A DNA stretch of 23,144 nt from Guyparkeria sp016278265. Its GTDB lineage: Bacteria > Pseudomonadota > Gammaproteobacteria > Halothiobacillales > Halothiobacillaceae. Below, piece after piece: positions 15,350 through 23,144 of this stretch. The DNA lies in NCBI RefSeq assembly GCF_044582145.1, contig NZ_JBDODO010000017.1. One strand, written 5' to 3'. Position 1 is the stretch's first letter. Every line of letters begins with the position of its first letter. The notes beneath the pieces were generated by a model, which was given only the letters and a program-made list of their open reading frames with translations, did no database searches and had not been told where the DNA came from. Both the position numbers and the translations under genes were made by a program.

Positions 15350-16771
15350 GTGACGACCACAGCCACCGACAAGACATCCGTGCCCACCGATGGCGCCGGC
15401 AAGCGGCTCTACATCAAGACCTGGGGCTGCCAGATGAACGAGTACGATTCGGCGAAGATGGCCGACGTGCTTGGGGTGTCCAGCGGCTTTGAGCCGGTTG
15501 CCGAACCGGCCGATGCCGACGTCATCCTGCTCAACACCTGCTCGATCCGCGAAAAGGCACAGGAAAAGGTGTTCTCCCAACTGGGCCAGTGGCGCCCACT
15601 CAAGGAAAAGAACCCGGACCTGATCATCGGCGTGGGCGGTTGTGTTGCGAGTCAGGAAGGCGAGGCGCTGCGCGAGCGTGCGCCGTTCGTCGATATCGTC
15701 TTCGGCCCGCAGACGCTCCACCGCCTGCCGGAGATGGTGGCGGTGGTCGAGGCCGAGCGAAAGCCGGTGGTCGACATCTCCTTCCCGGAGATCGAGAAGT
15801 TCGACAACCTGCCGGACCCGCGCGCCGACGGCCCGGTCGCGTTCGTCTCGATCATGGAAGGTTGCTCGAAGTACTGCACCTTCTGCGTGGTGCCGTACAC
15901 CCGGGGCGAGGAGATTTCCCGACCGTTCGACGATGTCGTGGCCGAGGTCGCGGATCTCGCCGAGCAGGGCGTGCGCGAGGTCAATCTGCTGGGGCAGAAC
16001 GTCAACGCCTTCCAGGGTCCGATGCATGACGGTCAGATCGCCGATCTCGCGCTGCTGATCGAGGTCATCGCCCAGATCGAGGGTATCGACCGTATCCGGT
16101 TCACTACGTCCCACCCGGTGGAGTTCACCGATCGCCTGATCGAGGCCTACCGCAACGTGCCGGAACTGGCGAGCTTCCTGCACCTGCCGGTCCAATCGGG
16201 TTCCGACCGGGTGCTGGCCCTGATGAAGCGCGGCCACACGGCCATGGAATACAAGTCCAAGATCCGCAAGCTGCGCGAGGCCCGTCCGGGCATCTCGATC
16301 TCCTCGGACTTCATCATCGGCTTCCCCGGCGAGACCGAGCGTGATTTCGAGCAGACCATGAAGCTGATCGAGGACATCGGCTTTGATCACTCGTTCTCGT
16401 TCGTCTACAGCGCACGGCCCGGTACGCCGGCGTCTAATCTGCCGGACGACCAGCCCGAGGAAATCAAGAAGGCGCGTCTCAAGCGCCTGCAGACGCGCAT
16501 TACCGAGTTCGAGCAGGAGATTTCCCGCTCGATGCTCGGCACGACGCAGACGGTGCTGGTGCAGGGACCGTCGAAGAAAGACCCGAACGAACTGATGGGC
16601 AAGACCGAGAACAATCGCAGCGTGATCTTCGGCGGTCGTCCGGGTCTGGTCGGCCTGTTCGTCGATGTCAAGATCACCCAGGTCAATCCGAACTCCCTGC
16701 GCGGCGAGTTCATCGACATCCACCCCACGGACCGTGAGCGGGCCAAGGCGCGAAAGCTGGTGGCAGCCTGA
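15350..16771 (+). CDS. miaB: MiaB, tRNA-2-methylthio-N6-isopentenyladenosine synthase
   Basis: The 473-residue radical-SAM methylthiotransferase adds a methylthio group to i6A37 of tRNAs. The N-terminal UPF0004 domain carries the three auxiliary-cluster cysteines (Cys27 in TWGCQMN, Cys64 in NTCSIREKA, Cys98 in GGCVAS). The radical SAM motif is Cys172-x3-Cys176-x2-Cys179 in EGCSKYCTFCVVPYTRG, and a TRAM domain occupies the C-terminal ~70 residues. NTCSIREKA and EGCSKYCTFCVVPYTRG favour MiaB over RimO or MtaB. It starts with GTG at 15350, with GAGG eleven bases upstream and no in-frame ATG nearby. It needs two [4Fe-4S] clusters, so lying back to back with the suf operon is suggestive. Its TGA overlaps the phoH ATG. 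Confidence 0.96.
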   Translation: MTTTATDKTSVPTDGAGKRLYIKTWGCQMNEYDSAKMADVLGVSSGFEPVAEPADADVILLNTCSIREKAQEKVFSQLGQWRPLKEKNPDLIIGVGGCVASQEGEALRERAPFVDIVFGPQTLHRLPEMVAVVEAERKPVVDISFPEIEKFDNLPDPRADGPVAFVSIMEGCSKYCTFCVVPYTRGEEISRPFDDVVAEVADLAEQGVREVNLLGQNVNAFQGPMHDGQIADLALLIEVIAQIEGIDRIRFTTSHPVEFTDRLIEAYRNVPELASFLHLPVQSGSDRVLALMKRGHTAMEYKSKIRKLREARPGISISSDFIIGFPGETERDFEQTMKLIEDIGFDHSFSFVYSARPGTPASNLPDDQPEEIKKARLKRLQTRITEFEQEISRSMLGTTQTVLVQGPSKKDPNELMGKTENNRSVIFGGRPGLVGLFVDVKITQVNPNSLRGEFIDIHPTDRERAKARKLVAA

Positions 16772-17736
16772 TGACCGAAGCGAACGCGCAACGTCTCGAA
16801 TTCGCCCTCGAACCGGCCGACAACGAGCGGCTGGCCAATCTTGCCGGTACGTTCGACGAGCACCTGCGCATGATTGAGCGTCGCCTTGGTGTGGAGATCA
16901 ACCATCGCGGCAACCTGTTTGCGGTGATCGGCCCGTCGGCCGTCGCCGATCAGGTCGAGACCCTGCTCGCCGACCTCTACAAGCTCAGCGATAGCCAGGT
17001 GATCGACCCGGAACGCGTCAATCTGGGTATGCAGCAGGCCGGCATGGAAGACGCGTCGCCCCCGCCAGGCGACGAGGTGCTGATCAAGACCCTGCGCGGC
17101 ATCGTCCGCGGGCGGGGCAATCGTCAGATCCAGTACCTCAAGGCGATTCGCGAGTCGGATCTCAACTTCGGCATCGGTCCGGCCGGCACCGGCAAGACCT
17201 ATCTCGCCGTGGCCAGCGCCATCGATGCCTTCGAGCGCGGCCAGGTGCAGCGGATCGTGCTGGTACGCCCGGCCGTCGAGGCAGGCGAGAAGCTGGGCTT
17301 TCTGCCCGGTGATCTGGCGCAGAAGATCGACCCGTACCTGCGACCCATGTACGACGCGCTCTACGAGATGATGGGCTTCGATAAGGTCAATCGCCTGATC
17401 GAACGCAGCGTGATCGAGGTAGCGCCGCTGGCGTTCATGCGTGGTCGGACGCTCAACGAGTCGTTCGTCATCCTCGACGAGGCACAGAACACCAGCATCG
17501 AACAGATGAAGATGTTCCTGACCCGGATCGGCTTCGGCACCTCCGCGGTGGTCACCGGCGACATCACCCAGGTCGACCTGCCCAAGGGCATGACCTCGGG
17601 TCTGCGCCACGCGATCGACATGCTCAGCGACGTCGAAGGGGTGCAGTTCACCTTCTTCCAGAGCCGCGACGTGGTGCGCCACCCGCTGGTCAAGCGCATC
17701 ATCGATGCCTACGAGAGTCGGAGCAAGGCGGATTGA
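16771..17736 (+). CDS. ybeZ: PhoH-like protein (YbeZ), P-loop NTPase
   Basis: The 321-residue PhoH-family ATPase has Walker A GPAGTGKT at 136-143, the conserved VRPAVEAGEKLGFLPGDL (165-182), and Walker B DEAQNT (236-241). The first ~100 residues form a small KH-like N-terminal domain typical of YbeZ. YbeZ works with YbeY in rRNA processing; its exact activity (ATPase or helicase) is not settled. It is slightly shorter than the E. coli protein (about 346). The ATG overlaps the miaB stop as TGATG, and its own TGA overlaps the TTG of ybeY, so the three are coupled in one operon. Confidence 0.95.
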   Translation: MTEANAQRLEFALEPADNERLANLAGTFDEHLRMIERRLGVEINHRGNLFAVIGPSAVADQVETLLADLYKLSDSQVIDPERVNLGMQQAGMEDASPPPGDEVLIKTLRGIVRGRGNRQIQYLKAIRESDLNFGIGPAGTGKTYLAVASAIDAFERGQVQRIVLVRPAVEAGEKLGFLPGDLAQKIDPYLRPMYDALYEMMGFDKVNRLIERSVIEVAPLAFMRGRTLNESFVILDEAQNTSIEQMKMFLTRIGFGTSAVVTGDITQVDLPKGMTSGLRHAIDMLSDVEGVQFTFFQSRDVVRHPLVKRIIDAYESRSKAD

Positions 17737-18224
17737 CCCGTTCGCTCCCGGTATTGGTTGATCGTCAGCGTGCCTGCGCATCCCGGTGCCCGTCGCGCCG
17801 AACCCTGAGCGGCTGGGTCTCGCGCACCCTGGATGCACTGGCACCGGAGGGGCCGGATGGCGGGGAGGTGACGATCCGCTACGTCGCACCCGACGAGAGC
17901 CGTTCGTTGAACGCGCAGTTCAGGCAGAAGGATCGGCCGACGAACGTGCTTTCCTTCCCGGCGGCCGACGACCCGTCGCATCTCGAGGTATTGCCGGGCT
18001 CGGAACTGCCATATCTGGGCGACCTGGTCATCTGTGCCGACGTCGTCGAGAGCGAAGCGAAGGAGCAGGGCAAGACTCGGCGCGAGCACCATGCACACAT
18101 GGTGGTACATGGGATTTTGCACCTGTTGGGCTATGATCACCTCACCGATGATGAGGCGGAACAGATGGAATCGATCGAGATTCGCGTGCTCGCTTCGTTG
18201 GGTTACCCCAATCCCTATGCCTGA
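17733..18224 (+). CDS. ybeY: YbeY endoribonuclease
   Basis: The 163-residue YbeY has the zinc-binding signature HGILHLLGYDH, with His126, His130 and His136, and the upstream RPTNVLSFP (68-76) that is nearly invariant in the family. YbeY matures the 3' end of 16S rRNA and takes part in ribosome quality control. I accept the TTG at 17733, which overlaps the phoH TGA (TTGA), because the family usually begins only a few residues before VDxQ and there is no ATG or GTG between; GGAG lies a short distance upstream. An insertion (about 78-92, with the acidic Asp-Asp-Pro-Ser stretch) is slightly longer than in E. coli. It is followed by a 91-bp gap before corC. Confidence 0.94.
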   Translation: MTRSLPVLVDRQRACASRCPSRRTLSGWVSRTLDALAPEGPDGGEVTIRYVAPDESRSLNAQFRQKDRPTNVLSFPAADDPSHLEVLPGSELPYLGDLVICADVVESEAKEQGKTRREHHAHMVVHGILHLLGYDHLTDDEAEQMESIEIRVLASLGYPNPYA

Positions 18225-18315
18225 ATCGTGAAGACCGACACCGAGAGACCACATCTCGTTTGCGTCACTTCCCGCTGATTTAACTCCTTTTTTAACTTCT
18301 CAAGAAAGACGATCC

Positions 18316-19218
18316 ATGGAAGACGAACCTCCTAGTCCGGACTCGCAAGACGGGTCCTGGTGGCAGCGCATCAAACAGCGTTTCTGCCCCTGCGAAATCC
18401 GATCGATTGATCAGATGAAGTCCCTGGTTCGCCAGGCGACCGAATCCGAGGTCTTCCCGGTGTCTACCGGTGGGCTGATCGATTCCGTACTGGACTTCCA
18501 CGATCTGCGTGTCCGCGACGTGATGGTTCCGCGAGGTCAGATGGACGTGATCGAGGAGGGCACCACGCTGCCGGAACTGCTCTCGGCGGCCATCGAGACC
18601 GGGCATTCCCGCTATCCCGTCATCCGCACGAACCGTGACGAGGTGATCGGCATTCTGCTGGTCAAGGAACTGCTGCGTTTTTATGCCAATTCCCAGCAGC
18701 CAGGTGGCGAATCGACGTTCGATCTGCTCGACCTGGTGCGTACCCCCATGTTCGTGCCGGAGAGCAAGCGCCTGGACGCGCTGCTGGCCGAATTCCGCCT
18801 GACGCGCACGCACATGGCCATCGTGCTCGACGAATTCGGTGGCGTGGCCGGCCTGGTCACCATCGAGGACGTGCTCGAGGAAATCGTTGGTGATATCGAC
18901 GACGAGTTCGATGTCGAGGAGCGTGTCAATATCCGCCAGCAGGCGCCGCGGCGGCACACGGTCCGTGCACTGACCCCGATCGGGGAGTTCAACGAAGTCT
19001 TCGCTACCGACTTTTCCGACGGCGAGTACGACACCATCGGCGGGCTGGTGTCCAACACGCTGGGGCACCTCCCGCGCCGGGGTGAGGTCGCACGTTTGGG
19101 TGAGTACGAGTTCAAGGTGCTGGGCGCCGATCGTCGCCGGCTCCATTTGCTGCTGGTGACCAAGCTCGATTTCGAACCGAGTGAGGAAACGGATGGCTCG
19201 CCAGACGAAGAGACCTGA
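18316..19218 (+). CDS. corC: CorC/YbeX, CBS-domain transporter-associated protein
   Basis: The 300-residue cytosolic protein has two CBS domains: the first begins at RVRDVMVPRGQMDVI (65-79) and HSRYPVIRTNRDEVIG follows; the second is around FVPESKRLDALL to THMAIVLDEFGGVAGLVT and IEDVLEEIVGDI. It ends in a CorC_HlyC C-terminal domain (about 205-290, with DTIGGLVSNTLGHLPRRGE). The family has been linked to Mg/Co efflux (CorC) and, for YbeX, to ribosome metabolism; the neighbours here favour the latter grouping. There is no transmembrane DUF21 segment, as expected for the short form. The ATG at 18316 has only a weak purine-rich ribosome site (AAGAAAG). The 3' end overlaps lnt by 26 bp. Confidence 0.95.
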   Translation: MEDEPPSPDSQDGSWWQRIKQRFCPCEIRSIDQMKSLVRQATESEVFPVSTGGLIDSVLDFHDLRVRDVMVPRGQMDVIEEGTTLPELLSAAIETGHSRYPVIRTNRDEVIGILLVKELLRFYANSQQPGGESTFDLLDLVRTPMFVPESKRLDALLAEFRLTRTHMAIVLDEFGGVAGLVTIEDVLEEIVGDIDDEFDVEERVNIRQQAPRRHTVRALTPIGEFNEVFATDFSDGEYDTIGGLVSNTLGHLPRRGEVARLGEYEFKVLGADRRRLHLLLVTKLDFEPSEETDGSPDEET

Positions 19219-20776
19219 TTCCCAACGAGGCGACCCGCTCGTCGCGGGGCCCCGGTTTACCGGCCGCCTGAACGGGTGGGGTGGAAGTCTGCTCGCCCTG
19301 ATCGCGGGTGCCACCTTGGTGCTCGCGTTCGCTCCATTTGCGTTCTGGCCGGCGGCGATTATCGCGCCGGCCGTCTTGTTTGCGCTGATCCGTCACTGCC
19401 GACCCGGCCGAGCGATGCGGTTGGGTTGGTGGTTCGGGCTGGGGCAATTCGGACTTGGCGTGAGCTGGGTCTACGAAAGCTTCACCCTGTTCGGCGGCAT
19501 CGTTGCCCCCCTGGCCGTGCTGGTGACCGCGCTGTTCGTCATGGCGCTGGCCGTCTACCCGGCGGTTGCCGCCTGGCTTGCCGTCCGCGTCACGCCCAAA
19601 GCCGATTGGCCCAGCCGAGCGGCGGCGTTCGTGGCCAGCTGGGTGCTGGTCGAGGCCTTGCGCGCCTGGCTTTTCGGCGGATTCCCCTGGCTCAATCTCG
19701 GCATCAGCCAGGTGGATGGCCCCCTGGTGGGTTGGCTGCCCCTCATCGGGGAATACGGGGTCACCGCCATCCTGCTCGCGCTCGGCGTGGTTCTCTGGTG
19801 CCTGACTTCCCGCGTCTGGGGGCATGGGCCCGACTGGCGTCGTTGGCTCGGCCCGGCCAGCTTGCTGCTTTTTGTACTCCTGGCCTCGTTGCCGCTTCGT
19901 TCCATCGAATGGTCCAAGCCGACCGGGCAAACGCTGAGCGTTGGTGTCGTGCAGGGCAATATCGCGCAAATGCAGAAATTCGACCCGGAATTCTTCCAGC
20001 GCACCCTCTCGATCTACCGGGACCTGACCGACTCGCTACCCGAGGTCGATCTCGTCCTCTGGCCTGAAACCGCCATCCCTAGAGTGATCGATGATCTCCC
20101 CGACATGCGCGCCGAGCTTGAAGCGCTCGCCCGCAACCGTAATTTTTCCTTGCTGGTCGGCACGTTCTCGCGCGACGAGGCGGGGCGCTATTACAACTCG
20201 CTACTCGGCTTTCCCGATTCGGTCGGCGAATACCACAAGCGCCATCTGGTGCCGTTCGGTGAATACTTTCCGTTGCGCGGACTCCTCGAGCTGATGCCTT
20301 GGCTCTTCGAAGTGCCGATGTCGGATCTGAGCTCGGGTGGGGCCAATCAGCCCTCGTTGCGCGTCGGTGAACTGACACTGGGCGCCTCGATATGTTTCGA
20401 GGCCGATTTCTCCCGCGACATCCGCGAGACCATCCCGAGCGCGGATCTTCTGGTGACGGTATCCAACGACTCGTGGTTCGGCGAGAGCTTCTCGCCACAT
20501 CAGCACCTGCAGATGGCGCGGGCACGAGCAATCGAGTTTCGGCGGCCCCTGGTACGAGCCACCAATACCGGCATCTCCGCGATCGTCGATACGACGGGAC
20601 ACGTACAGCAAACGCTGGGCACGGGGGAGCAGGGCGTGTTGACGGCAGAAGTCAGGCCGCGCGCGGGGAATACGCCGCTGGCTTATCTAGGCGCTTGGCC
20701 AGTACTCGGGCTGATGCTGATCGTCCTGATGACGGCCGCCTGGCGACAAACCCGGACGACACGCGATTCCGAGTAA
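19193..20776 (+). CDS. lnt: Lnt, apolipoprotein N-acyltransferase
   Basis: The 527-residue inner-membrane enzyme N-acylates the lipid-modified cysteine of lipoproteins. About six to eight hydrophobic segments occupy residues 30-240, followed by the periplasmic nitrilase-like domain (245-500) and a final membrane helix (about 498-516). The catalytic triad is visible: Glu292 (LWPETAIP), Lys349 (YHKRHLVPFGEYFP) and Cys401 (GASICFEADF). The ATG at 19193 is chosen because GAGG lies seven bases upstream; the in-frame GTG at 19181 would sit before it. It overlaps corC by 26 bp, the usual corC-lnt arrangement. It is the last gene of the run. The lipoprotein-type dehydrogenase on the other strand could be one of its many substrates. 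Confidence 0.96.
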   Translation: MARQTKRPDSQRGDPLVAGPRFTGRLNGWGGSLLALIAGATLVLAFAPFAFWPAAIIAPAVLFALIRHCRPGRAMRLGWWFGLGQFGLGVSWVYESFTLFGGIVAPLAVLVTALFVMALAVYPAVAAWLAVRVTPKADWPSRAAAFVASWVLVEALRAWLFGGFPWLNLGISQVDGPLVGWLPLIGEYGVTAILLALGVVLWCLTSRVWGHGPDWRRWLGPASLLLFVLLASLPLRSIEWSKPTGQTLSVGVVQGNIAQMQKFDPEFFQRTLSIYRDLTDSLPEVDLVLWPETAIPRVIDDLPDMRAELEALARNRNFSLLVGTFSRDEAGRYYNSLLGFPDSVGEYHKRHLVPFGEYFPLRGLLELMPWLFEVPMSDLSSGGANQPSLRVGELTLGASICFEADFSRDIRETIPSADLLVTVSNDSWFGESFSPHQHLQMARARAIEFRRPLVRATNTGISAIVDTTGHVQQTLGTGEQGVLTAEVRPRAGNTPLAYLGAWPVLGLMLIVLMTAAWRQTRTTRDSE

Positions 20777-20777
20777 G

Positions 20778-20797
20778 GCCCGCCACCGTGGGCGGGC
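20778..20797 (+). terminator. Hairpin after lnt
   Basis: A perfect 7-bp stem, gcccgcc/ggcgggc, has a six-base loop and begins right after the lnt stop codon. Only TT follows, so an intrinsic terminator of moderate or low strength is the best reading. Confidence 0.4.
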
Positions 20798-20831
20798 TTG
20801 GCCCGAGCGCCGTTTCTGTGGCACTAGAAAC

Positions 20832-20857
20832 AAAAAACCCCCGCCAATCGGCGGGGG
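20832..20857 (-). terminator. Rho-independent terminator of the PQQ-dehydrogenase-like gene
   Basis: Read on the minus strand, an 8-bp GC-only stem (ccccgcc core, tetraloop gatt) is followed by six T. The stem is 20838-20845 with 20850-20857 and the A run is 20832-20837 on the plus strand. It lies about 60 bp past the stop codon at 20918. On the plus strand it lacks a T tract, so it points to the leftward gene. Confidence 0.85.
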
Positions 20858-20917
20858 TGTCATGATTCCACGGAAGTATGGGAGCGGACGTCAAGGTCAT
20901 CCTCCGGGACCACACAA

Positions 20918-22282
20918 TTAATGGGGCTCGACAGTGGACGCCCTCGTGGGATCACCATCCGGCAGGTCGTGCGCTCCCGTTACGCGCCATACGGAATTGC
21001 CAACGTCATCGGCCACCAGCAAACCACCACGCCCATCCAATGACACTCCCACTGGCCGTCCGCGGGCGTTTCCGTTCGCGTCCACGAAGCCCGACAGCAC
21101 GACCTGCATTGGGCCGGTCGGGCGTCCGTCGGTGAATGGTACAAAGACGACTTCATAGCCATTCAGTGGTCGTCGATTCCAGGAACCATGCAGGCCAACA
21201 AACGCGCCCTCACCAAAGCCAGCCACGCCACCGTGGTTGAAAGCCAGTCCCAACGGCGCCACATGTGCGCCGAGTGCGAAATCAGGGGAGACTGCAACGG
21301 CCACCAGCTCTGGTTTTTGGGGGCTTACGCGCTCATCGATGTGCTGACCGTAATAGCTGTATGGCCAGCCGTAGAAAGCGCCCCGGCGGATCGAGGTCAG
21401 GTAATCGGGCACCAAATCGCTGCCGAGCTCGTCGCGTTCGTTGACGACCGCCCACAGCGCACCCGTGTGCGGCTCCCAGTCCAGGCCCACCGGGTTGCGC
21501 AAGCCTGAAGCGAATACCCGCGTAGCGCCGGTGTCAGTATCGACTTCAAGTATCGCGGCGCGCATGTGCTCGACATCCATGCCGTTTTCAGCGACGTTGC
21601 TATTGGAGCCCACGCCCACATACAGGTGAGCCCCATCGGCACTGGCGAGCAGACTTTTGGTCCAGTGGTGGTTCAGCTCATCGCCTTTGCCGGGCAGGTC
21701 AGCAACCTTGGTGGGAGTAGCGGTTATGGTTGTCTCGCCGCTCTGATAGGGCACTTTCAATAATGCATTGGCGTTGGCCACATAAAACGTATCCCCTACC
21801 AACGCCATGCCAAACGGCGAATGCAGACCTTGGAGAAACACGCTGCGGAATTCGGCCTTGCCGTCGCCATCGGTATCTCGCAACAGCGTAATGCGGTTGG
21901 CGCTCGGCGTCACGGCCCCGGCGCGTTTCATGACCCGTTTCATCACCCATCCCTTGATGCCATCGATTCCGCTTTTCCCTGGTGGCGCGTTGGTTTCGGC
22001 GACTAGCACGTCGCCATTTGGCAGGACGTACAGCCAACGGGGGTGGTCGAGGCCCTCGGCAAAGGCCGTCACCTCCATGTTTGCGGCTGGGGTCGGAGTG
22101 ACGTCGCCTGACCACCCGACCGCTGGTGCGATCTCGACAGTTGGGATCAGCGGGGGATTGGGCTGTGGCAATTGCGGATCAGCGCCGGCCCCGGCTTGCG
22201 CCGATAACCGTGCGTTATCACCGCAGGCTGACAAAAGGGCAAGCAGAGAAAGCAACGCTAATAATAATCCCGTCGTTCTCAA
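20918..22282 (-). CDS. PQQ-dependent sugar / L-sorbosone dehydrogenase-like lipoprotein
   Basis: The 454-residue product has a lipoprotein signal (core 5-17, lipobox LSAC with Cys20). A Pro-rich linker follows, then a six-bladed beta-propeller of the soluble glucose/sorbosone dehydrogenase family (GSDH, COG2133 type). Typical stretches are GLDHPRWLYVLPNGDVLVAE (77-96), HHWTKSLLASADGAHLYVGV, then FASGLRNPVGLDWEP, YGWPYSYYG and APLGLAFNHGG. Such enzymes oxidise sugars or aldehydes with PQQ in the periplasm, but the substrate cannot be read from sequence and some members have no known activity. The start is TTG at 22282, with GGGAGG seven bases upstream. It stands alone with its own terminator and appears less GC-rich than the neighbouring operon. 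No PQQ synthesis gene is in view. Confidence 0.85.
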   Translation of the reverse strand: MRTTGLLLALLSLLALLSACGDNARLSAQAGAGADPQLPQPNPPLIPTVEIAPAVGWSGDVTPTPAANMEVTAFAEGLDHPRWLYVLPNGDVLVAETNAPPGKSGIDGIKGWVMKRVMKRAGAVTPSANRITLLRDTDGDGKAEFRSVFLQGLHSPFGMALVGDTFYVANANALLKVPYQSGETTITATPTKVADLPGKGDELNHHWTKSLLASADGAHLYVGVGSNSNVAENGMDVEHMRAAILEVDTDTGATRVFASGLRNPVGLDWEPHTGALWAVVNERDELGSDLVPDYLTSIRRGAFYGWPYSYYGQHIDERVSPQKPELVAVAVSPDFALGAHVAPLGLAFNHGGVAGFGEGAFVGLHGSWNRRPLNGYEVVFVPFTDGRPTGPMQVVLSGFVDANGNARGRPVGVSLDGRGGLLVADDVGNSVWRVTGAHDLPDGDPTRASTVEPH

Positions 22283-22852
22283 GGTAACGCCTCCCTTCAG
22301 TAGTCATTTCTCTGCTTAAACGAGATTGAGGGTCAATGATGTAAGCAGCCCCAGTTAAATGAAATTTAGCAGCGCCCAGCGATTCCCCACCTCTGATACT
22401 AGATCAGTGGGGACGCGTTGGAAGTGCCAGAGACAAAAAAATACCGCATCAGAGCGCGTCTTGATGCGGTTTGGGGGCCCGATGGGACGGGTTACCAGGT
22501 ATCTGGTGGCTATGGGTGCCATCGAAAGAAAGCGCTCAAGCGGCACTGCAGCGGTCTTTCGTGCAATGCGAACCCGATTGGTCCCCACTCTAGCCCCCAC
22601 TTATGTCAGCGATTGCAAATGTACCGGGAAGGGAACACGAGGACATAATGGCAGAAACTGTAAGTGCAGCCGGCGCGGACGACAGAGCGGCAAGCCGACT
22701 TGCTGCTTGATGTTGCCGTAACCATTTACCACTACGTACGCGGAAACAGCCACCGGCACGCCCGGGTTTCTGCCAAAAACTTGCTTGCGTTGAGTTCAAA
22801 ATTGAATGTGGAAAGGGTGGCCCCCGGTTAAGTCTTGCCACGCCTTGCCGAC
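22283..22852. other. 570-bp stretch without a convincing gene
   Basis: It holds the ribosome site of the leftward dehydrogenase gene near its left edge. Open frames here (for example 22359-22721 on the plus strand) have no recognisable motif, poor codon use and overlap frames on the other strand. An imperfect inverted repeat lies at 22383-22412: tcccca and ctgat on the left, atcag and tgggga on the right. A partial copy of TCCCCACT recurs near 22580. Base composition is visibly more AT-rich than in the suf or lnt regions. It could be decayed or recently acquired DNA, but no relic of a known gene was recognised. Confidence 0.5.
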
Positions 22853-23023
22853 TTAGCCTTTCGGCTGGTCCGCCATCAGTTGCTTCATCGCCGCTTTCGA
22901 TTCTTTGCGCAGCGATTCGATCTCGGATGGCGTCAACCGACAAGGCGTTACGGAAGTGTCCCGCTTCGCCCTGCGTGAGTGTTTCGATTCTATATCCGAA
23001 GTCTTGTTGTGGGTTTCGCCCAT
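22853..23023 (-). CDS. Hypothetical small protein (56 aa)
   Basis: An ATG at 23023 is preceded by GAGAG and opens a 56-codon frame ending in TAA. The product begins MGETHNKTSDIESKHSRRAK and ends with a helical, charged segment LTPSEIESLRKESKAAMKQL followed by MADQPKG. It has no signal peptide, membrane helix or metal motif; there is one Cys. The amphipathic C-terminal helix and reasonable codon use make it more plausible than the overlapping frames. A short inverted repeat (taagtc/gactta, 22829-22855) spans its stop. I do not recognise a family. It could be an antitoxin-like or cargo protein, but nothing proves that. Confidence 0.4.
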   Translation of the reverse strand: MGETHNKTSDIESKHSRRAKRDTSVTPCRLTPSEIESLRKESKAAMKQLMADQPKG

Positions 23024-23144
23024 GTCTCTCACCGTGACTTCCTGCTGGATTGGATTTTCATAGCCTCAATGATAGCTGAACAGCCTGTAGCACCTCACCT
23101 TGTCAGCGGCGCGGTCCCAGGGATCGAGGTTGGTAAGTTAGACA

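Noticed and set aside
15299..16723. 474-codon minus-strand frame opposite miaB
   Set aside because: It is antisense to MiaB, whose cysteine motifs are intact; the product is His/Arg/Leu/Asp low-information sequence.
16405..17889. 494-codon minus-strand frame opposite phoH
   Set aside because: It is a shadow of the miaB 3' end and phoH, with no motif.
22650..22709. 20-codon frame with a good GAGGA ribosome site (MAETVSAAGADDRAASRLAA)
   Set aside because: It is too short to support as a gene without expression data; the ribosome-site match can arise by chance.
22359..22721. 120-codon plus-strand frame in the right-hand region
   Set aside because: There is no recognised domain, it is Cys/Arg-rich with atypical composition, other frames of similar length overlap it, and no good ribosome site was seen.

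Overview
The window looks like a chromosome segment of a GC-rich, probably aerobic gammaproteobacterium. The evidence is a gammaproteobacterial-type SUF regulator and operon, the conserved miaB-phoH-ybeY-corC-lnt run, and a Fap amyloid operon of the Pseudomonas type. A halothiobacillus- or Ectothiorhodospira-like host is my guess from overall flavour only; nothing in the sequence proves a genus. No rRNA, tRNA, CRISPR array or intact transposase is visible.

Positions 1-6423 (+): the 3' end of a gene with a Fis-type DNA-binding helix-turn-helix is followed by a 417-bp control region. This region holds a 16-bp perfect palindrome and a good sigma-54 (-24/-12) promoter. A complete six-gene functional-amyloid operon follows, in the order fapA-fapB-fapC-fapD-fapE-fapF: accessory protein, minor/nucleator fibre protein, major fibre protein, C39-like peptidase, secreted minor component and outer-membrane pore. 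The truncated upstream gene is a natural candidate for the sigma-54 activator. FapC has an unusual N-terminal hexapeptide-repeat segment and a long acidic linker. Two strong RNA hairpins separate fapC from fapD.

Positions 6575-7459 (+): a LysR-type regulator of unknown target, convergent with the SUF operon.

Positions 7536-15095 (-): one long iron-sulfur assembly operon, read right to left as sufR(Rrf2)-sufB-sufC-sufD-sufS-sufT-Rieske ferredoxin-sufA-like-sufE. Junctions are mostly overlapping or very short. The exception is a ~270-bp nested inverted-repeat element (8458-8725) wedged between the Rieske gene and sufA.

Positions 15350-20776 (+): divergent from suf, miaB (itself an Fe-S enzyme), phoH/ybeZ, ybeY, corC/ybeX and lnt. 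This is the classic tRNA modification / rRNA maturation / envelope cluster.

Positions 20918-23144: a less compact end. It has a lipoprotein-type PQQ-dependent sugar/sorbosone dehydrogenase-like gene on the minus strand with a clear terminator, about 570 bp with no convincing gene, and a 56-codon ORF of unknown function.
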